Source of the DNA: Tatumella punctata
Lineage (GTDB): Bacteria; Pseudomonadota; Gammaproteobacteria; Enterobacterales; Enterobacteriaceae
NCBI RefSeq assembly: GCF_039523735.1
Contig: NZ_BAAAFW010000094.1
Span: forward strand, 71,238 to 135,237
DNA: 64,000 nucleotides
Direction of reading: 5' to 3'
The position numbers were made by a program, and so were the translations under genes. Shown piece after piece: positions 25,076-34,855 of the stretch. Each line of letters opens with the position of its first letter. The first letter of the stretch is position 1. The notes beneath the pieces are model-generated. The model searched no databases, was not told where the DNA came from, and saw only the letters and a program-made list of their open reading frames with translations.

Positions 25076-25828
25076 TTAACTCACCCGCAGTTTATGGGCA
25101 GATGTGTGCGGCAGATCCTGTGAACCATTTTGCCTGGCCAGATCCAGATCACGGCTTTGCAGCAGCAGTACCTGAGCAGCTGTATCACCTAATGATGCTT
25201 TATAGCCGGCAATCATCCGTGCGAATACGTTATAAATCACAACCGCAGGGATCGCAGCAACCAGCCCGATGGCTGTTGCCAGCAGGGCTTCAGCAATCCC
25301 CGGTGCAACCACCGCCAGGTTAGTCGTTTGTGTTTTCGCAATACCGATAAAACTGTTCATAATGCCCCAGACGGTACCGAACAGACCGATAAACGGGGCG
25401 ACAGAACCAATCGTTGCCAGAAAACCGTTACCCCGTGAGGCATAACGTCCGATGGCTGCAACTTTTCGTTCCAGACGAAAACCGGTCCGATCTTTAATGC
25501 CGTCTCTGTCTTCTGCACCCGCCGAGAGTTGGCGTTCATCCAGCGCTTCGGCAATCAGGTGGCGACAATGGCTGCTGGCAGTAAATTTTTCAGATACAGT
25601 TACTGCCTGCTGTAAGGTGCTGACGTCTTTCAGGGCTTTTTGCTCTGCTTTAAGCCGGCGTCTTGCTGAGCTGAGTTCAGTAAACTTGCCGAAAAAAATG
25701 GCCCAGGTAACCACGGAAGCCAGCAATAAGCCAATCATGACAATTTTTACTACGATATCAGCATGCTGGTACATGCCTAAAACGGACAGATCCGTTTGCA
25801 TAAAATCATTAGTTACCACGTACGCCAC
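25076..25828 (-). CDS. exbB: TonB-system energizer ExbB
   Basis: Forms the pentameric inner-membrane channel around ExbD. The protein has three membrane helices: about 25-48, and two near 140-160 and 180-205 with the conserved PFIGLFGTVWGIMNSF and ATAIGLVAAIPAVV. Two GTG codons (25828, 25819) and the ATG at 25801 are possible starts; E. coli ExbB begins five residues before MQTDLS, which favours a GTG start, but no strong ribosome-binding site decides it. Length 241-250 versus 244 in E. coli. A Fur box lies upstream. Confidence 0.95.
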   Translation of the reverse strand: MAYVVTNDFMQTDLSVLGMYQHADIVVKIVMIGLLLASVVTWAIFFGKFTELSSARRRLKAEQKALKDVSTLQQAVTVSEKFTASSHCRHLIAEALDERQLSAGAEDRDGIKDRTGFRLERKVAAIGRYASRGNGFLATIGSVAPFIGLFGTVWGIMNSFIGIAKTQTTNLAVVAPGIAEALLATAIGLVAAIPAVVIYNVFARMIAGYKASLGDTAAQVLLLQSRDLDLARQNGSQDLPHTSAHKLRVS

Positions 25829-25886
25829 CCCATCTTAACGAGTAATATCTTGCAATCCCGCGATGATACCAAACCACAGCTTTATT

Positions 25887-25905
25887 GATAGTAGTTATCA
25901 TTAGT
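25887..25905. promoter_or_regulatory. Fur box upstream of exbB
   Basis: GATAGTAGTTATCATTAGT matches the 19-base Fur consensus (GATAATGATAATCATTATC) at 13 positions. It lies about 60 bases upstream of exbB, between exbB and divergent metC. Iron repression of exbBD, known in enterobacteria, is the expected effect. Confidence 0.7.
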
Positions 25906-26093
25906 ATTTACAAAATATTCCATTGACAGCAGAGAGATACTGCCCGTCTGAGGGAAGATCATCCCGCCAGAGTACTGTCATTTATTATGAGTCAATTTGT
26001 CATTCTGTGAAGGGTTTTTCAGTTCATACTCTGGCCTGAATGATATTTCATGTTAACTTGTCATGCAGGACTCTTTTGGCAGAGCAGGAACCA

Positions 26094-27305
26094 ATGACAG
26101 ATAAAAAAACAGATAAAAAACTGGAAACCAGTCTGATCAGTGCTGGCAGAAAAAAACGTTATACGGCGGGCGCAGTAAATAGTGTCATTCAGCGTGCTTC
26201 TTCACTGGTCTTTGATACGGTTGCCGAAAAAAAACGGGCGACCGCAGGACGCACCCGCGGAGAGCTGTTTTATGGACGGCGTGGTACCCTGACCCACTTT
26301 TCGTTACAGGATGCTATGACCGAACTGGAAAATGGTGCCGGTTGTGCGTTATACCCTTGCGGGGCCGCGGCGGTAACCAATGCCATTCTGGCGTTTGTCG
26401 AAAGCGGTGATCACGTGCTGATGAGCGGTTCAGTTTATGAACCTACCCGCGATTTTTGCAATGTCATACTGCGCAAGCTCAATGTATCAACAACTTTTTT
26501 CCCCCACACTTGTGGCAGTGAAATAACCCAATGGGTCCGTCCGGATACCCGTATCGTATTTCTGGAATCCCCGGCGTCGATCACCATGGAAGTTCAGGAT
26601 ATCCCGGCAATAGTCGCCGCTATCCGGCAGCAGGCGCCCGATGCCATTATTATGATGGATAATACCTGGGCTGCCGGAGTGCTTTTCAATGCGCTCGATT
26701 TCGGTATTGATATTTCTATTCAGGCGGGCACGAAATACCTGATAGGCCACTCAGATGCGATGGTGGGGACCGCGGTCGCTAATGCCCGTTGCTGGGATAC
26801 TCTGCGGGAAAACTCATATCTGATGGGGCAAATGGTGGATGCCGATACTGCCTATATGACATCGCGCGGCTTACGGACTCTGGCAGTGAGGCTCCGCCAG
26901 CATGAAGAAAGCAGTATTAAAGTTGCCGAATGGCTGGCAGGACGCGAAGAGGTCTGGCGGGTTAATCATCCGGCATTGCCCCAGTCACCGGGCCACCATT
27001 TCTGGAAACGTGATTTTTCCGGCAGCAGCGGCCTGTTTTCATTTATTTTGCGTCGCCAGCTGTCGCGTGAAGCTCTGGCTGATTTCCTGGATAACTTCCG
27101 GCATTTCAGTATGGCGTACTCCTGGGGCGGTTATGAATCGCTGATTCTGGCGAATCAGCCACAGGAAATTGCCGCAATCCGTCCGCAGGGAGAACCCCTG
27201 TTACCCGGTACGCTGGTACGTCTGCATATAGGTCTGGAAAATGTGGATGATTTAATCGGTGATTTAACTGATGGCTTTGACCGGCTGGCACGCCATCCGG
27301 AATAA
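26094..27305 (+). CDS. metC: Cystathionine beta-lyase
   Basis: PLP enzyme that cleaves cystathionine to homocysteine, pyruvate and ammonia in methionine synthesis. The 403-residue fold-type I protein binds PLP through Lys214 (AGTKYLIGHSDAM), with MMDNTWAAG giving the ring-stacking Asp, and YGRRGTLTHFSLQDA at the N-terminal active-site segment. Length is close to E. coli MetC (395). The start at 26094 is preceded by AGGA and gives MTDKKTDKKLETSL. It is divergent from exbB, as in E. coli. No clear MetJ box was found upstream. yghB follows after 75 bases on the same strand. Confidence 0.94.
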   Translation: MTDKKTDKKLETSLISAGRKKRYTAGAVNSVIQRASSLVFDTVAEKKRATAGRTRGELFYGRRGTLTHFSLQDAMTELENGAGCALYPCGAAAVTNAILAFVESGDHVLMSGSVYEPTRDFCNVILRKLNVSTTFFPHTCGSEITQWVRPDTRIVFLESPASITMEVQDIPAIVAAIRQQAPDAIIMMDNTWAAGVLFNALDFGIDISIQAGTKYLIGHSDAMVGTAVANARCWDTLRENSYLMGQMVDADTAYMTSRGLRTLAVRLRQHEESSIKVAEWLAGREEVWRVNHPALPQSPGHHFWKRDFSGSSGLFSFILRRQLSREALADFLDNFRHFSMAYSWGGYESLILANQPQEIAAIRPQGEPLLPGTLVRLHIGLENVDDLIGDLTDGFDRLARHPE

Positions 27306-27380
27306 TACTGATAGGGTTATGCTGTCTTCCGGGACTGTATTGCATTACGGCCTGACCACAGTCAGGTAACAGGATAATAA

Positions 27381-28043
27381 ATGAGTGTTCTACATGAGAT
27401 AATCCGGGCGTTATGGCACCAGGATTTCGCTGTACTGGCGGATCCACAGGTGATCTGGGTTGTCTACGCGGTTATGTTCTGCATGCTATTTCTGGAAAAT
27501 GGGTTATTACCGGCGGCATTTTTACCCGGCGACAGCCTGCTACTGCTGGCCGGGGCAATGATTGCCAAAGGCGTTATGAGTTTTATCCCTGCCCTGCTGA
27601 TACTGACCTGTGCCGCCAGCCTCGGATTCTGGGCTGGCTATTTACAAGGGCGCTGGCTGGGGAACACCCGGCTGGTTCAGGGGTGGCTGAAACACCTTCC
27701 GGAAAAATACCATCAGCGGGCCTGGCAGATGTTTAACCGTCATGGGCTGGTCGCTCTGCTGGCCGGCAGGTTTCTGGCATTTATACGCACTATTCTGCCA
27801 ACGATGGCCGGGATTTCCGGATTAGGCCACCTCCGCTTTCAGTTGTTTAACTGGTTAAGTGGCCTGCTGTGGGTTTTGTTGCTGGTCGCGCTGGGATATG
27901 GCATCAGCCATGTTCCTTTTATTAAACAGCATGAAGATCAGATGATGGCAGTATTAATGCTGCTGCCATTGCTGCTGCTGGCCGGTGGTTTATGCGGCAG
28001 CCTGATTTTCCTGTGGAAAAAAAAGCGCCACACCTCAGCCTGA
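27381..28043 (+). CDS. yghB: DedA-family inner membrane protein YghB
   Basis: A 220-residue DedA/SNARE-associated membrane protein. In E. coli YghB and YqjA overlap in function for cell division, membrane potential and drug tolerance, probably as undecaprenyl-phosphate or proton-linked transporters. Visible features are FLENGLLPAAFLPGDSLLLLAG near residue 40 and GRFLAFIRTILPTMAGISG near 130, which hold the conserved acidic and Arg residues, and several membrane helices. AGGATAATAA precedes the ATG. It lies after metC on the same strand, as in E. coli. Confidence 0.93.
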   Translation: MSVLHEIIRALWHQDFAVLADPQVIWVVYAVMFCMLFLENGLLPAAFLPGDSLLLLAGAMIAKGVMSFIPALLILTCAASLGFWAGYLQGRWLGNTRLVQGWLKHLPEKYHQRAWQMFNRHGLVALLAGRFLAFIRTILPTMAGISGLGHLRFQLFNWLSGLLWVLLLVALGYGISHVPFIKQHEDQMMAVLMLLPLLLLAGGLCGSLIFLWKKKRHTSA

Positions 28044-28048
28044 CCCCT

Positions 28049-28078
28049 GCACATCAGGCCGTTTTCGGCCTGATGTGC
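28049..28078 (+). terminator. Perfect 12-bp hairpin after yghB
   Basis: GCACATCAGGCC and GGCCTGATGTGC pair perfectly around GTTTTC, five bases after the yghB stop. No U-run follows, so it may be a terminator or a 3' stabilising structure. Confidence 0.55.
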
Positions 28079-28197
28079 CCTCCCTCACTCCGGCCAGACG
28101 GCGGCTATCCTTTCCCGGTGCCCGCCACCAAGATCAGTACTACACTTACCCTTATTCAGCATAACCTGACGAATTTTTTGCTACGGAGGAAACTAAT

Positions 28198-29028
28198 ATG
28201 TCCGGACAACCTTTCATCAAATTACACGATGGCCGGCTGATGCCACAACTGGGACTGGGTGTATGGCAGGCAACGGTCGATCAAACCCGCCAGGCCGTGA
28301 GCTATGCACTGAAAACCGGCTATCGCTCTATTGATACTGCCGCTATTTATCAAAATGAAGCAGGGGTCGGCCAGGCCATTCAGGACTCTGATATTCCCCG
28401 TGAAGAACTGTTTATTACCACCAAACTCTGGAATACAGACCAACTCCATGCCGCGGAAGCCCTGCAAACCAGCCTGCAAAAACTACAGCTTGATTATATT
28501 GACCTGTATCTTCTTCACTGGCCCTGCCCGCAAAATAATCACTATATTGCCGCCTGGCAGCAGCTAATTGAATTACAGCAGCAGGGACTGATCAAAAGTA
28601 TCGGGGTATGTAATTTTCAGCAGCAACATCTGCAGGCCATTATCCGTGAGACAGGCGTAACCCCTGTTATTAACCAGATTGAACTGCATCCGCTGTTTCA
28701 GCAACGCCCGCTGCATGCCTGGAACGGGTTGCACCATATTCAGACTGAGTCCTGGAGCCCGCTGGCACAAGGCGGAAAAGGGGTTTTCGACCAGCCGCAG
28801 ATCCGCGCGCTGGCAGAAAAATATGCAAAGACTCCCGCACAAATCGTTATCCGCTGGCATATTGATAACGGCCTGGTAGTGATACCAAAATCTGTCACTG
28901 ATACACGTATCGCAGAAAACTTTGCGGTATTTGATTTCAGACTGGAAAAAGAAGAGTTAACGGCTCTGGCAGCGCTTGATGCCGGCCAGCGTCTCGGCCC
29001 GGATCCGGATAATTTTAATAAAGTCTGA
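28198..29028 (+). CDS. dkgA: 2,5-diketo-D-gluconate reductase A
   Basis: NADPH-dependent aldo-keto reductase that reduces 2,5-diketo-D-gluconate, methylglyoxal and beta-keto esters. The 276-residue (beta/alpha)8 barrel has the catalytic tetrad Asp46, Tyr51, Lys76 and His107 (SIDTAAIYQN, TTKLWN, LLHWPCP) and the C-terminal nucleotide site PKSVTDTRIAEN near 220. GGAGGAAA precedes the ATG. E. coli has yqhD in front of dkgA; that gene is absent here. It converges on the GNAT gene. Confidence 0.93.
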   Translation: MSGQPFIKLHDGRLMPQLGLGVWQATVDQTRQAVSYALKTGYRSIDTAAIYQNEAGVGQAIQDSDIPREELFITTKLWNTDQLHAAEALQTSLQKLQLDYIDLYLLHWPCPQNNHYIAAWQQLIELQQQGLIKSIGVCNFQQQHLQAIIRETGVTPVINQIELHPLFQQRPLHAWNGLHHIQTESWSPLAQGGKGVFDQPQIRALAEKYAKTPAQIVIRWHIDNGLVVIPKSVTDTRIAENFAVFDFRLEKEELTALAALDAGQRLGPDPDNFNKV

Positions 29029-29062
29029 TAAACGCAGGCCAGGGAACGGCCTGCCGTGTCCA

Positions 29063-29587
29063 CTACCGTCCCTGCGCCAGTACAGACAAATCATCACCAA
29101 AGAGACGATGATAATTCATCCCTTCGATGACCTGCCCGCCAGCAGCCTGATAAAAAGCCTGCACTTTTTTATCCGTTGCCGAAGATAACCAGTCCAGTCG
29201 GTAGCACTCTTGCTCGCAGGCTTGCCGGGCAATAAACTGCATCAGCAGTTTGCCGATCCCCTGCCGCCGGTATGCCGCCGAAACAAATAATTCCTTAATA
29301 AACATTTGTCCGCTAAAACGCGGGGCCGGATACATGACAGAGACACAGGCAAAAGCAACAACGTTCCTCTGTAACGTCACTTTATATACTGCGGTGCCGG
29401 AGCGAGGAGCCAACACCCGGTGTTGCAAATAACCTGTCATTTCTTCTTTATTTATCACAACACCCGGGTAATGCCAGCAATTCATTTCAATAAAAATATC
29501 GGCCAGTTCCTGATATTCATCCGACTGGCATACGGTGACCTGCGGTCGCGCTTCCGGTTGTGAAGGGGCTAACTGAACAGTTGTCAT
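29063..29587 (-). CDS. GNAT-family N-acetyltransferase
   Basis: A 174-residue acetyl-CoA-dependent acetyltransferase. The acetyl-CoA motif A reads ELFVSAAYRRQGIGKLLM near residues 98-115 (RxxGxG/A type), with IARQACEQECYRLDW after it and ATDKKVQAFYQAAGG near 140-155, all typical of GNAT fold strands 4-5. The substrate cannot be told. GGAG lies before the ATG at 29587. It is convergent with dkgA and separated from ftsP by about 230 bases without a gene. Confidence 0.85.
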   Translation of the reverse strand: MTTVQLAPSQPEARPQVTVCQSDEYQELADIFIEMNCWHYPGVVINKEEMTGYLQHRVLAPRSGTAVYKVTLQRNVVAFACVSVMYPAPRFSGQMFIKELFVSAAYRRQGIGKLLMQFIARQACEQECYRLDWLSSATDKKVQAFYQAAGGQVIEGMNYHRLFGDDLSVLAQGR

Positions 29588-29815
29588 CGCTACTCCATCC
29601 GTTAATCAGGGCTATGTCCTTCCATAGGCGGTGTATCAGCATATTACTTTTTTCAGGGCTGATCATTTTCTCTGTCCCCCCGCTCACTGAGCCCGAATGT
29701 TTATACAGTGCGGACAGCGACTGACTATCTGTAAAAACGCCCGTCGATGCCCCCGGAGGTACAGCATTATCCCTGAGACAATTTCATCTTCCCGATAAAC
29801 AGAGGCAAAGTACCG

Positions 29816-31237
29816 CTAATTTATCGCCTGCTGTACCATCAGCTGACCTGCGCAACCACCATCCGCCAGCTCAAGATTCTGGCTGTAGTAAACAAACGGA
29901 AAATGTTCCGACGAGCTGCAGGGGAACGTCACCAGTAACTCGACGCTGCCATCCACCCAGACGGTATCCTTCCAGCCCCGATCTTCGGCCATTGGCAGTG
30001 CACCATTCACACTGCGTATCAGAAACATGGCCCCCTGAATATGAAATGCCTGTGGCTTGTCGGCCTGTACCGTCCAGCGTTCAGTACTGCCCTGGCGCAC
30101 CACCGTATCAATTCGCAGGGTATCCCGGGCGACGCCATTGATCCCCGCCGGAGAGTTTTCTAAGGTTATCTGACGGCTGGCAGTCACATTACCTGCTTGT
30201 GACATCGCTGCCAGAACGGTCGGCAAACCATCGGTGACCAGAGGTAATAAGCCGGTAGGACGCAGGGTCAGCACCAGAGTCGAGGTGAGTACGGAGGATG
30301 GCTGGAAAATACCCTTAATACGTTCCATAAAGGTCGCAGGGGTACCGGCGGTGATAGAAACATCATTTCCCTGGGATAAGTCGACCAGTACTTCACGGCG
30401 CTCGCCGGGGGCCAGAGACAACTGGCGGACGGTCACAGGCGCGGGTAAAAAACCCTGATCACCGGCAATCACGGTGAATGGACGATCATCGCTGAGTTGT
30501 AGCTGGTAACGACGGGCATTGGAAGCGTTTAGCAACCGTAACCGCACCCAGCCACGGGACACATTCACGTACGGACTGCGGATACCGTTGGTCAGCAGAA
30601 TATCGCCGTAAAATCCCTGCTCAGCCCCGCTGTCATACACCGGGGAGCCGAAGTTATCCAGTCGCTTATCCTGAATAATCAGCGGAAAGTCATCAACACC
30701 ATAGTGCTTAGGCAGTGCCAGTGACTTGCTGTTATCGTCTTCAATCAGCCACATTCCGGCCAGACCGTTATAGACATGAGGTGCCATATGGCGGGGGGTA
30801 TCTGCATGATACCAGCAGGTCGCAGCGGGCTGACGCACCGGCAGGACAGGCGCCCAGTCAACATTCGGTGAAATCTGCCGCGGTGCGCCACCATTTAATG
30901 CACCCTGTACCTGCAAGCCACTGACGGTCATTGATACCGGTTCCGGCAGACGGTTACTGTAAATCAGCTTAACATCATCACCGTTATGTACCCGCACGGT
31001 AGGGCCCAGGTAAATACCATTAAACCCCCATACGGGGGCTTTGGTTGTTCCGTTAAACGCCCAGTGACTGGCTTGCATAGTCAGAAACAGTGGCTGGCCA
31101 CGACGTGACTCCAGCAGCGGTGGTACCGGCAGTGCATTTTCACCGGCATCAGCCGCCAGAGCTGCACGTGGCAGTACCGTGCTACCGAGCGCTGCACCGG
31201 CAGATAACTGAAGAAACTGACGTCTGTTAAAAGACAT
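29816..31237 (-). CDS. ftsP: Cell division protein FtsP (SufI)
   Basis: Periplasmic multicopper-oxidase-fold protein that stabilises the divisome under stress but has lost copper oxidase activity. The 473-residue protein has a Tat signal peptide (NRRQFLQLS, then hydrophobic stretch and ALAA cleavage near residue 28), followed by three cupredoxin domains (WYHADTPRHMAPHVYNGLAG is a remnant of the copper site). Its length matches E. coli SufI. AGGAG precedes the ATG. It lies after plsC and parC on the same strand, the E. coli parC-plsC-ftsP order. Confidence 0.95.
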   Translation of the reverse strand: MSFNRRQFLQLSAGAALGSTVLPRAALAADAGENALPVPPLLESRRGQPLFLTMQASHWAFNGTTKAPVWGFNGIYLGPTVRVHNGDDVKLIYSNRLPEPVSMTVSGLQVQGALNGGAPRQISPNVDWAPVLPVRQPAATCWYHADTPRHMAPHVYNGLAGMWLIEDDNSKSLALPKHYGVDDFPLIIQDKRLDNFGSPVYDSGAEQGFYGDILLTNGIRSPYVNVSRGWVRLRLLNASNARRYQLQLSDDRPFTVIAGDQGFLPAPVTVRQLSLAPGERREVLVDLSQGNDVSITAGTPATFMERIKGIFQPSSVLTSTLVLTLRPTGLLPLVTDGLPTVLAAMSQAGNVTASRQITLENSPAGINGVARDTLRIDTVVRQGSTERWTVQADKPQAFHIQGAMFLIRSVNGALPMAEDRGWKDTVWVDGSVELLVTFPCSSSEHFPFVYYSQNLELADGGCAGQLMVQQAIN

Positions 31238-31331
31238 ATACTCCTGACCTTATACTGATAACACCACCGGTGTTAGTTCACGACAAACCATCAACGTTAT
31301 CCGCCAGACCATACCGACTGCGGCGATACTG

Positions 31332-32063
31332 TTATTTTTCCTGCGTGCGGCGGGCCACTTCTTTATTCAGTTCATCAAGGCGCGCAGACATCAGTTCACG
31401 GCAGTGGGTCGCCAGCTTACGCGCCGACTGACCTTCAAACTGTTTGATATCTACCGGAGGTAACATTTCAACAATCACCAGCCCGTTGCGCCAGCGATTG
31501 AGTTTTATCTTATTATGGGTATCAGAGATCACAATTGGGATCACCGGAACACCGGCCGCCAGCGCAGCATGAAATGCACCGGTTTTAAACGGAAGCAGCC
31601 CGCGTCCGCGGCTGCGGGTACCTTCAGGAAACATCCAGAACGAAATCCGTTTCTTTTTAAACTGAGACACCACATCGTTGATCGTATCATGGGCCTTGGT
31701 CCGGTTATCGCGGTCGATCAGCAAATTCCCGGTCAGCCAGTATAACTGTCCGAAGAACGGGACCCAGGCCAGGCTTTTTTTCCCTACAGTGACCGTCGGT
31801 GGCTGCACCATATTTGCTGCCGTTACCATATCGTAATTGTTCTGATGGTTTGCGATATAAATGGCATTACCGAAGTTTTCCGCACCTTCGGGTTTACGCA
31901 GCTCAACACGGATACCAAATACTTTATTCAGGCGGCCAAAGGCATGCGCGAAAGTCGCGACATGGCGCGGGTTCCTTGGTGAGAAACAACACCATAAACA
32001 GCCAAACACACAGACAATAACCGAATAGATAATAACGATAAGAGCGCGCAAAATTAACAGCAT
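31332..32063 (-). CDS. plsC: 1-acyl-sn-glycerol-3-phosphate acyltransferase
   Basis: Adds the second acyl chain to lysophosphatidic acid, giving phosphatidic acid, at the inner membrane. The 243-residue protein has an N-terminal hydrophobic segment (about 1-26), the catalytic HX4D motif at His73-Asp78 (ANHQNNYD) and the substrate motif PEGTRSRG near 145. It lies between parC and ftsP, with gaps of about 160 and 95 bases. Confidence 0.96.
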   Translation of the reverse strand: MLLILRALIVIIYSVIVCVFGCLWCCFSPRNPRHVATFAHAFGRLNKVFGIRVELRKPEGAENFGNAIYIANHQNNYDMVTAANMVQPPTVTVGKKSLAWVPFFGQLYWLTGNLLIDRDNRTKAHDTINDVVSQFKKKRISFWMFPEGTRSRGRGLLPFKTGAFHAALAAGVPVIPIVISDTHNKIKLNRWRNGLVIVEMLPPVDIKQFEGQSARKLATHCRELMSARLDELNKEVARRTQEK

Positions 32064-32223
32064 AACAACCTCTTAATAGCAGCCTGCTTTACTTCTTTCG
32101 CTAAAAAGCAGACAGAACATTCACTGCCGGTGCTATCACACCGCAGTGATCATCAGAACAACAATAAACAGCCAGCAAGTATAACGGTTTTTTTAGCCGC
32201 CGCGTTACCTGCCGGCAGCGTTC

Positions 32224-34500
32224 TCAGCCCGTCGCTGCTGCGGTATTGTTATCCGCAGCAGGTGTTTCAATATCAACACGATCAATGCGCTGCAACCCGC
32301 GTGGTAACAAAGTACCGCGCCGTCCGCGCTCGGTTCTGAATTTTTGTAAATCATCTTCACGCAGTGTGAGTTTTCGCTTACCGACATGTAATGTCACCAC
32401 ACTCAGTGGCGGCAGTAATAACAGCCAGACGACTTTATCGGTGCCGGCAGCGGCTTCAGCGGCCGGAATGGAGATAATCTTGTTACCCTTACCTTTCGAT
32501 AACTGAGGCAGGTCTTTCACCGGGAACATCAGCATTCGTCCGGCAGCCGTAATCACCATCAACCGATCTTCATCGTTATTAACCGCCAGTGGCGTCATGA
32601 CTCTGGCATTTTTCGGTAACGAAAGCATAGCCTTACCGGCACGATTACGCGACTGTAAATCGTTAAAGGTACAGATAAAACCGTATCCGGCGTCAGAGGC
32701 CATCAGTAACCGTTGATCGTCCGCTTCCATCAGTACATGTTCGACGACTGCTCCCGGCGGCGGGGTCAGTTTCCCGGTCAGGGGTTCCCCCTGGCCACGG
32801 GCCGAAGGCAGACTGTTCGGATCTAAGGTATAACTGCGGCCGGCGGAGTCCAGAAACGACACCGGCAGATTGCTTTTGCCTTTGGCGGATGCAAGGTAGC
32901 TGTCACCGGCCTTATAACTGAGTCCGGCAGGATCAATATCATGCCCTTTGGCACTGCGTACCCAACCCATTTGTGATAACACCACGGTCACAGGTTCAGA
33001 AGGTACCAAATCTGTTTCGCTGATCGCTTTTGCTTCGCTACGTTCACGTAACGGTGAACGGCGATCATCACCATAGGTTTTACTGTCCGCCTGCAATTCT
33101 TTCTTCAGCAGAGTATCCATTTTCCGTCCGGAAGCCAGTAATGCCTGTAGCTCATCACGTTCTTTGGCCAGCGCATCCTGCTCGGTGCGGATTTTCATCT
33201 CTTCCAGTCTGGCAAGATGACGCAATTTCAGTTCAAGGATCGCTTCAGCCTGAGTATCGCTGATAGAAAAACGTGACATCAGCAATGCTTTTGGCTGGTC
33301 TTCGCTGCGAATAATTTCAATCACTTCATCTATATTCAGGAAAGCAGTCAGCAGCCCTTCAAGAATATGCAGACGGTTCAGCACCTTATCCAGCCGGAAG
33401 TTTAAACGTTTACGTACCGTATCACGACGATAGACCAGCCATTCACTGAGGATTTCCAGCAAATTTTTTACCGCAGGACGGTTATCCAGGCCGATCATAT
33501 TCAGGTTAATACGATAACTTTTTTCCAGATCCGTGGTGGCAAACAGGTGATTCATCAGCGGTTCAGCGTCAACCCGGTTGGAACGCGGCACAATCACTAG
33601 CCGGGTCGGATTTTCGTGATCAGACTCATCACGCAGATCCTCTACCATAGGCAGTTTTTTATTACGCATCTGGGCGGCGATCTGTTCCATCACCCGCGCA
33701 CCGGATACCTGATGAGGCAGCGCAGTGATAATCAGTTCACCGTCTTCTTTTTTCCATACGGCACGCTGCCGCACACTGCCACGCCCGCTGGCATAGATTT
33801 TTCGGATCTCACTGCGCGGGGTAATAATTTCCGCGTCTGTCGGGAAATCCGGGCCCTGAACAATATCCAGCAATTGATCCAGGGTGGTTGCTGGCTTATC
33901 AATCAGTGTTATGGCAGCATCGGCAACTTCACGTAAATTGTGTGGCGGAATATCCGTTGCCATCCCGACGGCAATTCCGGTCGTACCGTTTAACAGAATA
34001 TTCGGTAAGCGGGCAGGCAGCATTTTCGGCTCCTGCAGCGTCCCGTCAAAGTTAGCGACATAATCGACAGTGCCCTGTCCCAGCTCACCAAGTAACAGCT
34101 CGGCATATTTTGATAAGCGGGATTCCGTATAACGCATGGCAGCAAAGGATTTCGGATCATCCGGCGCACCCCAGTTTCCCTGGCCATCCACCAGCGGATA
34201 ACGGTAAGAGAAAGGCTGCGCCATTAATACCATCGCTTCATAGCAGGCACTGTCACCGTGCGGATGATATTTACCCAGAACATCACCGACCGTACGGGCC
34301 GATTTCTTAAATTTTGCGCTGGCATTTAATCCCAGCTCAGACATTGCATAAATAATACGCCGCTGAACCGGTTTTAAGCCGTCCCCGATATAGGGTAATG
34401 CCCTGTCCATGATCACGTACATGGAGTAGTTCAGATAGGCATTTTCGGTAAATTTGTGCAATGCAAGACGTTCTGCACCGTCCCGGGTCATGTCACTCAT
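32224..34500 (-). CDS. parC: DNA topoisomerase IV subunit A
   Basis: Breaks and rejoins DNA in the type IIA topoisomerase that decatenates daughter chromosomes. The 758-residue protein has the catalytic Tyr124 (AMRYTESRL) and quinolone-determining positions Ser84 and Glu88 in HPHGDSACYEAM, both the sensitive wild-type residues (E. coli Ser80 and Glu84, offset by four). The C-terminal beta-pinwheel repeats follow. The nearest strong ribosome-binding site (GAGG) is rather far from the ATG. The divergent mdaB starts 355 bases upstream. Confidence 0.98.
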   Translation of the reverse strand: MSDMTRDGAERLALHKFTENAYLNYSMYVIMDRALPYIGDGLKPVQRRIIYAMSELGLNASAKFKKSARTVGDVLGKYHPHGDSACYEAMVLMAQPFSYRYPLVDGQGNWGAPDDPKSFAAMRYTESRLSKYAELLLGELGQGTVDYVANFDGTLQEPKMLPARLPNILLNGTTGIAVGMATDIPPHNLREVADAAITLIDKPATTLDQLLDIVQGPDFPTDAEIITPRSEIRKIYASGRGSVRQRAVWKKEDGELIITALPHQVSGARVMEQIAAQMRNKKLPMVEDLRDESDHENPTRLVIVPRSNRVDAEPLMNHLFATTDLEKSYRINLNMIGLDNRPAVKNLLEILSEWLVYRRDTVRKRLNFRLDKVLNRLHILEGLLTAFLNIDEVIEIIRSEDQPKALLMSRFSISDTQAEAILELKLRHLARLEEMKIRTEQDALAKERDELQALLASGRKMDTLLKKELQADSKTYGDDRRSPLRERSEAKAISETDLVPSEPVTVVLSQMGWVRSAKGHDIDPAGLSYKAGDSYLASAKGKSNLPVSFLDSAGRSYTLDPNSLPSARGQGEPLTGKLTPPPGAVVEHVLMEADDQRLLMASDAGYGFICTFNDLQSRNRAGKAMLSLPKNARVMTPLAVNNDEDRLMVITAAGRMLMFPVKDLPQLSKGKGNKIISIPAAEAAAGTDKVVWLLLLPPLSVVTLHVGKRKLTLREDDLQKFRTERGRRGTLLPRGLQRIDRVDIETPAADNNTAAATG

Positions 34501-34855
34501 TGTTAATCAATCCTCACTTCGCGGCCAGCCAGACACTCGTCGGTGGCGGTTATCTGGCGGGGATAGTACCTTATTCGCCGTAGTTAGTCACAGGGGCGTT
34601 ACGCGGCTACCAAGCCTTGTGCCGCGAATGAGGGTTAAAACATCAGTCGTACTCATCTCTGAATACCGGCCACAGGATCAGGCATTACTTTTTGTATTTT
34701 TTCCCGGCAGATCTTCAGGGGGTTACTGACCTGCGGATCTGTGACGGCATCCACCGATTATTGCAGTCTCTGCAAAAGTATTATGCTCAGCCAACCATTT
34801 TTTTTTATCTGCCGGCAGTTAACAATATACAGAGACCAGTTAAGAGGAAAAAACG
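34501..34855. promoter_or_regulatory. parC-mdaB divergent intergenic region
   Basis: 355 bases with no supported gene between divergent parC and mdaB. E. coli ygiS, ygiT, ygiU, ygiV, ygiW and qseBC are missing here. The mdaB ribosome-binding site AGAGGAAA lies at its right end. No single promoter was certain. Confidence 0.45.

Noticed and set aside
26000..26093. MetJ box upstream of metC
   Set aside because: No tandem AGACGTCT-like 8-mers could be seen, only scattered partial matches.
32224..34500. Quinolone-resistance change in parC
   Set aside because: The determining positions Ser84 and Glu88 are the sensitive wild-type residues.
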